Shown here piece by piece: positions 60,701 to 64,000 of a stretch of 64,000 bases of DNA. Where the stretch lies: the NCBI GenBank assembly GCA_013396755.1, contig VWZF01005993.1:130805-194804 (forward strand), read 5' to 3'. Every line of letters starts with the position of its first letter. Position 1 is the stretch's first letter. Under the pieces are notes generated by a model. The model was not told the DNA's origin. It saw nothing but the letters and a program-made list of their open reading frames with translations, and searched no databases. The position numbers and the translations under genes are program-made. Source of the DNA: Sclerurus mexicanus (Eukaryota; Chordata; Aves; Passeriformes; Furnariidae).

Positions 60701-62848
60701 AGGGAAGTTGGAGGGTTATAATTGAGCAGTAGAACTGAGATCATGACAAGAAGAATGCAGTCCGGGTAATACTGCACTAAATTTACATGAGAGGGAATAG
60801 TTTTATTTGCTGATTTTGGGGATTATAGTTGGTTTTAAGCACTGAAATAAAGTCTTGGATTAATTCACATTAGGAATATTTAATAAATTGTAGCAGAAAG
60901 AAAAGGGGGGGGTTGTCACTGGACTGTAAGCCACGGGTGGCCCCACAGCAGGTCCCAGAAGGAGCAGCAGGACAGGGAGCTCTTCCTCGAGCTGGATCCC
61001 TTCTCAGATGCTCTGTGCTCTTTGATCACAAATTGCAAACTTCATCATACACGCTAACAGAGGAGAAACAGCTTGGCTGAGATCCAAAATCAGTGTTAAA
61101 ACCAGCCATGTATGTTTTGTACCACTGAGCTGCTCATTAACCCGATGGGTTCTCACCCTGCTGTAACCCAATCCCAGAGATGACACAGAGCGTCTGCTTG
61201 TGCAGCTACGAAGTTGTTTGATAGTGATACAAAAAAAGCATGACACTCAGTTCAGAAATACATTTTAAAACAGGATGACAGAGGTCAAACTAAGAAGGGT
61301 GTTAAAAAGGAGTTGGCAGCAGTTATTCACAGTTTTTCACCATATGAGAACTACAGGGCATCCTATGGAATGAAAAAGAGAGATACTGACTCGCAGCAAT
61401 TGTGCTATTTATTATTGCAGGATGTCATGACATCCAGATGTGTAAGTGAATTAGATACATACAGGCCCACTATTGTGATTAAATCTAATGATTTGGTTGG
61501 TGTCTACAGCCTCTGGCTTGGGAAGTTGTTACCTTGAGAAATTAGGGGGAGATACAGGGTGAAAGGATCATTCTACAATTTCCCTGTGTCCTGTTTCACT
61601 CTTCTAACCATCAGTTATTGACTGTTTCCAGTGATGAGGTGACAGACTATGCAGACTTCTGGTAGAAGGATGACAGTAGTCTGTACTGTTATCAGTCCAG
61701 CTGGATGTGCATACTCAGGGCCAAGTCTCTAATGTGTCTCCTCTGACATTCACAGAGCTCATCTGCCTTAGAACAGCTCACAATCTGCTGCAAAGTGTGC
61801 TGTGCTCTTCTCAAAACTGGGATGACAACCTTTCAGAAAAGATTATGTGCAATTTAAATTTTAAAATGCTCTTCTAGTTTACCTTTGTGCGACAACTTTG
61901 AATTTTAATACAAGTGTCCAAATGTACAATGATAAAACATGCAGCTCATGTCAGCAGTAAAATGCATAGCAATTTATTAACTTTCTGAGTGTGAATACAA
62001 ATTGATTTGATGATGTGCCATATAATGAAAAATTATTTGTAGTCACAACTTGCATTCTAGTTGCTGCATTATTTTTTTTTTAATTAAACATTACAAAGAC
62101 TTTGAAACCTGCACAACACTTGTTGATGGCCAACTAGAAACTGTAACACTATGAAAAGTAATCAGTGCTTCTACATATCTTTGAAGAATGCTTTTGACTG
62201 AGAAATTATGTTCTTCTAAAGCAGGTTGTCATATATTGCTTCACTGGGTATTTGTAAGTAAGCATTCTTGGACAAAGAAGCATTATTTTTACTTAGGACA
62301 ACCCCATAACTCAGTATCTTTAGTTACGTGTCATTACTGCTTTTGTGATAAGTCAACGTATTTTGTGAAACCGTTATGAAATCTATTATTATGTACTAAA
62401 GAGGTCACTGTATATCTCTCCTTCTAATGTCATTGATGGCTGAGGCATTGTAAAGACACAGCTGAAATCTTCACACAGCACAAGCATCCCACATCATTAT
62501 ATAAACAAGGAGGTTGTTAAGAAAGTATCTCAAACTAATTCATTAAATTTTGGAGAAGATGTAAATATTGGCGCCCTTTGTGCCAAATTCACTGATAATT
62601 ATTAGCTATATAATTTCAGTATTTATTCCTTGAGTTCCCTTAGTTCACTAGGTGAGCAGACTCCATCTCTAGCAGAATACATTCAGAGCATTAGTGTTTC
62701 AAGAATATCCTGCTTACCACACAAGAAGCTGTAAATGTGTGATGCACATACTCCAGTAGATGATGGTGCCAGTTAATGTATTTTCCATGTATTCAGTAAT
62801 TAGAGCTCTCACCTTAAGTCCACTCAAGCCACACACAGAAAAAGAATA
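57790..62848. other. Noncoding, no gene recognised
   Basis: The longest frame is 151 codons on the plus strand at 60199-60654, with no recognisable features. A stretch starting near 59130 (AGAATCATAAAG...) vaguely resembles the 3' end of an avian CR1 element but is too degenerate to call. A G8 run lies near 60905-60912. An imperfect 22-bp tandem unit occurs at 58811-58857. Confidence 0.5.
58811..58857 (+). repeat. Imperfect 22-bp tandem repeat, AT-rich
   Basis: TTAGACCTC occurs at 58827-58835 and again at 58849-58857, each preceded by TATATATG-type sequence, giving a period of 22 bp. It is a small local duplication. Confidence 0.6.
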
Positions 62849-63196
62849 TCAAATTGTATGACTGGTCTCTTGAATAGGTCTTCCTGCTGAAGCAATACAA
62901 AGATTTATTATGTTTCGGATTGTTTCCAAAGAGAACATGATATTAAGTTTACTGCAGTGACATCCAGGTCTAGGGAAATGTGAAGACCTGATCACTCCTT
63001 GGTTTCTGTCCAGCTTGTCAGCTATATCTTCTAAATTGCAATACCATCTTTGAACTGTGCCATGACCTCTAGCATCAACTTTGATCGGCACTAAGAAGTG
63101 GGCAGTCAAAATAGCTGCAGTGAGGAATGGAACATCATTGTTAGAAACACCTTCAGTCAAGTGAATTCTGACAGTTGTTCTTTCTCCCCAAGCTTT
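62849..63196 (-). other. Coding-like open stretch, unidentified
   Basis: The minus strand reads 116 codons without a stop, and the translation has a balanced, protein-like composition (mixed charged, hydrophobic and Gly/Pro residues, no low-complexity run). The length alone is expected a few times by chance in 64 kb. There is no in-frame ATG near its start, so if it were coding it would be an internal exon or a decayed fragment of a gene or transposase. I recognise no family. A GTGAGA donor-like sequence lies on the minus strand downstream, near 62810, but beyond the stop. A chance frame remains the most likely explanation. Confidence 0.12.
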
Positions 63197-63475
63197 TCAC
63201 AAAAATACCAAAGGTATTTGTGTCCTAACTGGATAATAATATGTCAAACTCCCTATGAACTACAACTTCTATTAAAGTTCTTACAACCTAAGTTACTGGA
63301 TCCCGAAACAGGCCATGATGTGCTTTTGTATGTCTGTTAATGAACCCTTTCAAATGAATACTGGATACTGAAGGAATTACATGCTGTGTAATTGATCTAA
63401 AGAACAGATTAGGACTGGTGCTATTTCATTAAATCTTATTAGCTTTGGCTTAAGTACTTAAAATTGCAGCTGTCC
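63197..63475. other. Noncoding, nothing recognised
   Basis: Short AT-rich stretch between the open frame and the tandem duplication. No feature is supported. Confidence 0.6.
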
Positions 63476-63529
63476 TATGCCAGATAGATTACACCCCTTG
63501 TCACCTATCTATGCCAGATAGATTACACC
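63476..63529 (+). repeat. 34-bp-period direct duplication
   Basis: TATGCCAGATAGATTACACC occurs exactly twice, at 63476-63495 and 63510-63529, separated by 14 bases. The identity of the 20-bp copies suggests a recent slippage duplication. Confidence 0.85.
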
Positions 63530-64000
63530 TAGAGGTTTTCATCTACTAGACCATAGTTTTTAAAAAGGAGGAGGCTGATGAAAAGGAATATAAACATAGG
63601 ACTGAAGGCCTCATCTGCAGACACACTGAGCCCTGAGGTATTCATTAGATGAGACAGATAGTTCAACACTTCCAATATATGTTTCAACAAACCTGCTGTT
63701 TGTTTCCATATTTTGGTCTTAGATCACTTCTATGAAACCTGAGTCTGGCTTTTTGGATGTGGAAGAGCCCTGAAGAGTTCTCATGGGTTAGCACAATATA
63801 GATCTTAAACAATTACAAGGGAATCCATTGGTTCCTCCCAAAACACCTTCTTTAGTTCTTTTTCTCTTAGTCGCTTTCCACCTCAGGAACCAGTGAGCCA
63901 GCAAGGCTAGAGGACAGTTTTGGCTGAGGAACAAACAGCTTTAATCAAGCCAAAAATAAATTCACCTTGGAAAATAGTTTATAGCTCTCAAAGGAGAAAG
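63530..64000. other. Noncoding, nothing recognised
   Basis: End of the window. Ordinary AT-rich sequence without a supported feature. Confidence 0.6.

Noticed and set aside
1..64000. CRISPR array, operons or bacterial-type gene system
   Set aside because: No regularly spaced repeats, ribosome-binding sites or dense coding; the composition is that of a vertebrate noncoding region.

Overview
The window looks like vertebrate nuclear DNA, most likely from a bird and tentatively a songbird. It is AT-rich (about 38-40% GC by eye) and poor in CpG. It has only short chance reading frames, very few recognisable interspersed repeats, and no primate or rodent SINE/LINE signature. The only clear mobile elements are two endogenous-retrovirus LTRs with TG...CA ends and 6-bp target duplications. 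The species assignment is an inference from this repeat content; no gene in the window confirms it.

I find no protein-coding gene, tRNA, rRNA or other RNA gene that I can support. The longest open frames (169, 151, 143 and 141 codons) are close to what a random 64-kb AT-rich sequence yields. None shows a domain, an exon series with splice signals, or homology I recognise. The window is best read as a gene desert or the interior of a very large intron.

Layout: 1-19384 is unique-looking noncoding DNA with a hairpin (7477-7500), a CTCF-like match (9598-9611) and scattered simple tracts. 19391-19866 is solo LTR copy 1, on the minus strand. 19873-46462 is noncoding and holds a hairpin (28305-28330), an A/C-rich tract (32671-32770), a CTCF-like match (33591-33603), a CpG cluster (35561-35669), a TAAT-rich possible conserved element (44060-44340) and a CpG-bearing palindromic E-box (45136-45145). 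46469-46944 is solo LTR copy 2, also on the minus strand. 46951-64000 is noncoding and holds a perfect RFX-type X-box palindrome (48766-48779), an (AT)n/(AC)n compound microsatellite, a 19-bp-arm inverted repeat (55377-55422), a perfect 20-bp palindrome (57770-57789), a region with coding-like character (62849-63196) and a small tandem duplication near the end.

The strongest result is the LTR pair. Both copies are exactly 476 bp, lie in the same orientation 27,078 bp apart, and each has its own target duplication, so they are separate insertions. They differ at 12 sites, and 10 of these fall in one 63-bp stretch at the U3 end, which suggests mosaic (recombinant) LTR subfamilies. One of the two remaining differences falls inside an overlapping GC-box/CTCF-like motif. 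I saw no undescribed multi-gene system.
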